From Basidiobolus ranarum (Eukaryota > Basidiobolomycota > Basidiobolomycetes > Basidiobolales): 34,773 nt of DNA. The stretch lies in contig JASJQH010000065.1 of the NCBI GenBank assembly GCA_040143965.1, positions 1 to 34,773 on the forward strand, in the 5' to 3' direction. Position numbers and translations under genes: made by a program. Positions 33,601 through 34,773 of the stretch are shown here, piece by piece. The notes under the pieces were generated by a model, which searched no databases, was not told the origin of the DNA, and saw nothing but the letters and a program-made list of their open reading frames with translations. The first letter of the stretch is position 1. Each line of letters opens with the position of its first letter.

Positions 33601-34773
33601 AATGTTATTACCAACTTGGCCTTAGTTTGAGTACAATAACCCAGAAATATGCAATTCTTACTTTTTGGATTAAATTTAGATCAATTTTTGATCATAATTT
33701 TGACATACACAATGCATCCAAAGATCCTCAAATGTTTTACATTTGGCTTAACTCCAAACCAAGCTTGATGTGATGTAGAATTAGACACACTTCTAGAAAT
33801 ACTCCTATTCTTCCTATATACAGCTATAGCACCAGATTCCATCCAAAAGTTATGAGATAAACTTTATGCATTTATCATAGATCTTGCCATTTCTATTATA
33901 GTCCTGTTAGCTCTTTTGGCAACTCCATTTTGTTGAGGTGAACAGGGGGCATTAGTTTCTTGTTTGATTACATGAACTTTGCAAAAGTGATTTAATAGAG
34001 ATGAAACATATTCTCCATCATTATCAGTACATATTTTTGCAAGTCTAGTTCCAGTTTCAGTCTTTACAAGTGTTTTAAAATCTCTAAGCATAGAGAGAGC
34101 TTCTTCTTTCCTTTCCATAAAGTAGACCTAAGTGTATCTTATATAATCATCAATAAATGCAATTAAATACATTTATCTGCCTAAAGACAAATTCTGCATA
34201 GGTCCACACAAATCTGAATAAATTAGATCCAGTTTTTGACAGGTTTAATTAAGCCTGGAATGTTTGCCTGGCTTGTTTTCCATTTATGCAACTCTCACAA
34301 ATTTCCATTTTGGTTGGGATATTAATTTGAATGCCTGAAATTAGGCAATTTTTGACCATTTTGCTCATATAGTTAAATCCAATGGACTTGTTCCATTGTG
34401 CTAGGATTTATCAGACCTTGGCTCAATATATTAGAATAACTGTGATTGAAATTGATCATGCTGGAGGGTGCTGGATAGTGCCAAATTGTCCTGTAAAAAT
34501 TCCAGAATACTGTATCCAATACAACATATACAGCACAATCCCCAACAAAAATAAAATCATTTTGATCAGGATTAGATCCACCCTTCTAGATTGCAAAACT
34601 GTCAGAGAACCATCACAATATTGGTGGCTTGCATTCTGCCAGGGATTTTTATGGTGAGGGTGGCTTCTTGATGGTATTTTGACAGCATTCATACATGGTT
34701 AAATATTGATCCTCTTAATTGGCATGCATTATTTAATTTCTGACATTTTTTGGAGGGCCTATCACAGAGCTGA
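33601..34773 (-). mobile_element. Ty1/Copia pol fossil (gag-pre-integrase and integrase), incomplete at window edge
   Basis: Minus-strand coding similarity to Copia pol. Near 34250-34310 there is a gag-pre-integrase-like CINGKQARQTF segment. 33864-34118 holds the integrase core with TDNDGEYVSS and CSPQQNGVAKR. Below 33864 the similarity continues through the region after integrase to a KSKNCIFLGY-like block. Family: Ty1/Copia. The element is broken, with several interruptions in the coding sequence within this short stretch, so it is old; the rest of it lies beyond 34773. No second LTR of this element can be placed with confidence in the window. Confidence 0.85.

Noticed and set aside
34382-34692. 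Open frames on both strands near the right edge
   Set aside because: They lie within the decayed Copia element and are not separate host genes.

Overview
This window looks like nuclear DNA of an AT-rich, intron-rich fungus. Twelve protein-coding genes can be supported. Ten of them are interrupted by mostly 55-85 bp GT-AG introns, often with GTATGT, GTAAGT or GTTAGT donors. Two tandem yeast-type (YAT) amino-acid permeases, a Dal5-type MFS carrier and two Rmd1-family proteins point to fungi. The intron density (up to 17 in one gene) and a HEXD-like GH20 enzyme fit an early-diverging ('zygomycete-grade') lineage better than a yeast, but that placement is inference.

Layout, left to right. 1-840: a cluster of copies of one LTR family in both orientations, including one complete solo LTR with a 5-bp target duplication. 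1151-3620 (-): glycogen synthase, 9 exons. 4371-6195 (-): RBBP4/MSI1-type WD40 histone chaperone, 10 exons. 6653-7528 (-): UBE2G1/Ubc7-type E2, 7 exons. 8039-9264 (+): proteasome beta-5 subunit, 7 exons. 9529-10305 (-): an unrecognised secreted Arg-rich/acidic protein. 11614-13045 (+): a SAM + HMG-box + AT-hook protein, 6 exons. 13752-15275 and 15997-17532 (-): tandem amino-acid permeases, each a single exon. 19239-22432 (-): GH20 beta-N-acetylhexosaminidase (HEXD/GcnA-like), about 18 exons including 15- and 18-nt microexons. 23469-24929 and 25292-26693 (+): tandem Rmd1-family (DUF155) paralogues with different intron patterns. 27157-30070 (-): PIAS/Siz-type SUMO E3 ligase, 9 exons. 30719-32519 (+): MFS anion:cation symporter, 5 exons. 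32890-34773: fragments of the same LTR family plus an old, decayed Ty1/Copia pol region that runs off the right edge.

No operon or pathway cluster is evident; this is an ordinary mix of housekeeping and transport genes. The E2, the proteasome subunit and the SUMO E3 all belong to ubiquitin-like protein turnover or signalling, but nothing shows that they are co-regulated. The E2 and beta-5 genes are head to head across 510 bp. The parts most worth a second look are: the two tandem duplications with their divergence in introns and one membrane segment; the GH20 gene with its microexons and one unresolved reading-frame step; the SAM/HMG/AT-hook architecture; the orphan secreted protein; and a short LTR-head module that recurs by itself.

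Exon boundaries were assigned by eye from splice signals, reading frame and remembered family sequences. All gene models whose coordinates are given close in frame, except for one ambiguity in the GH20 gene that is described there.
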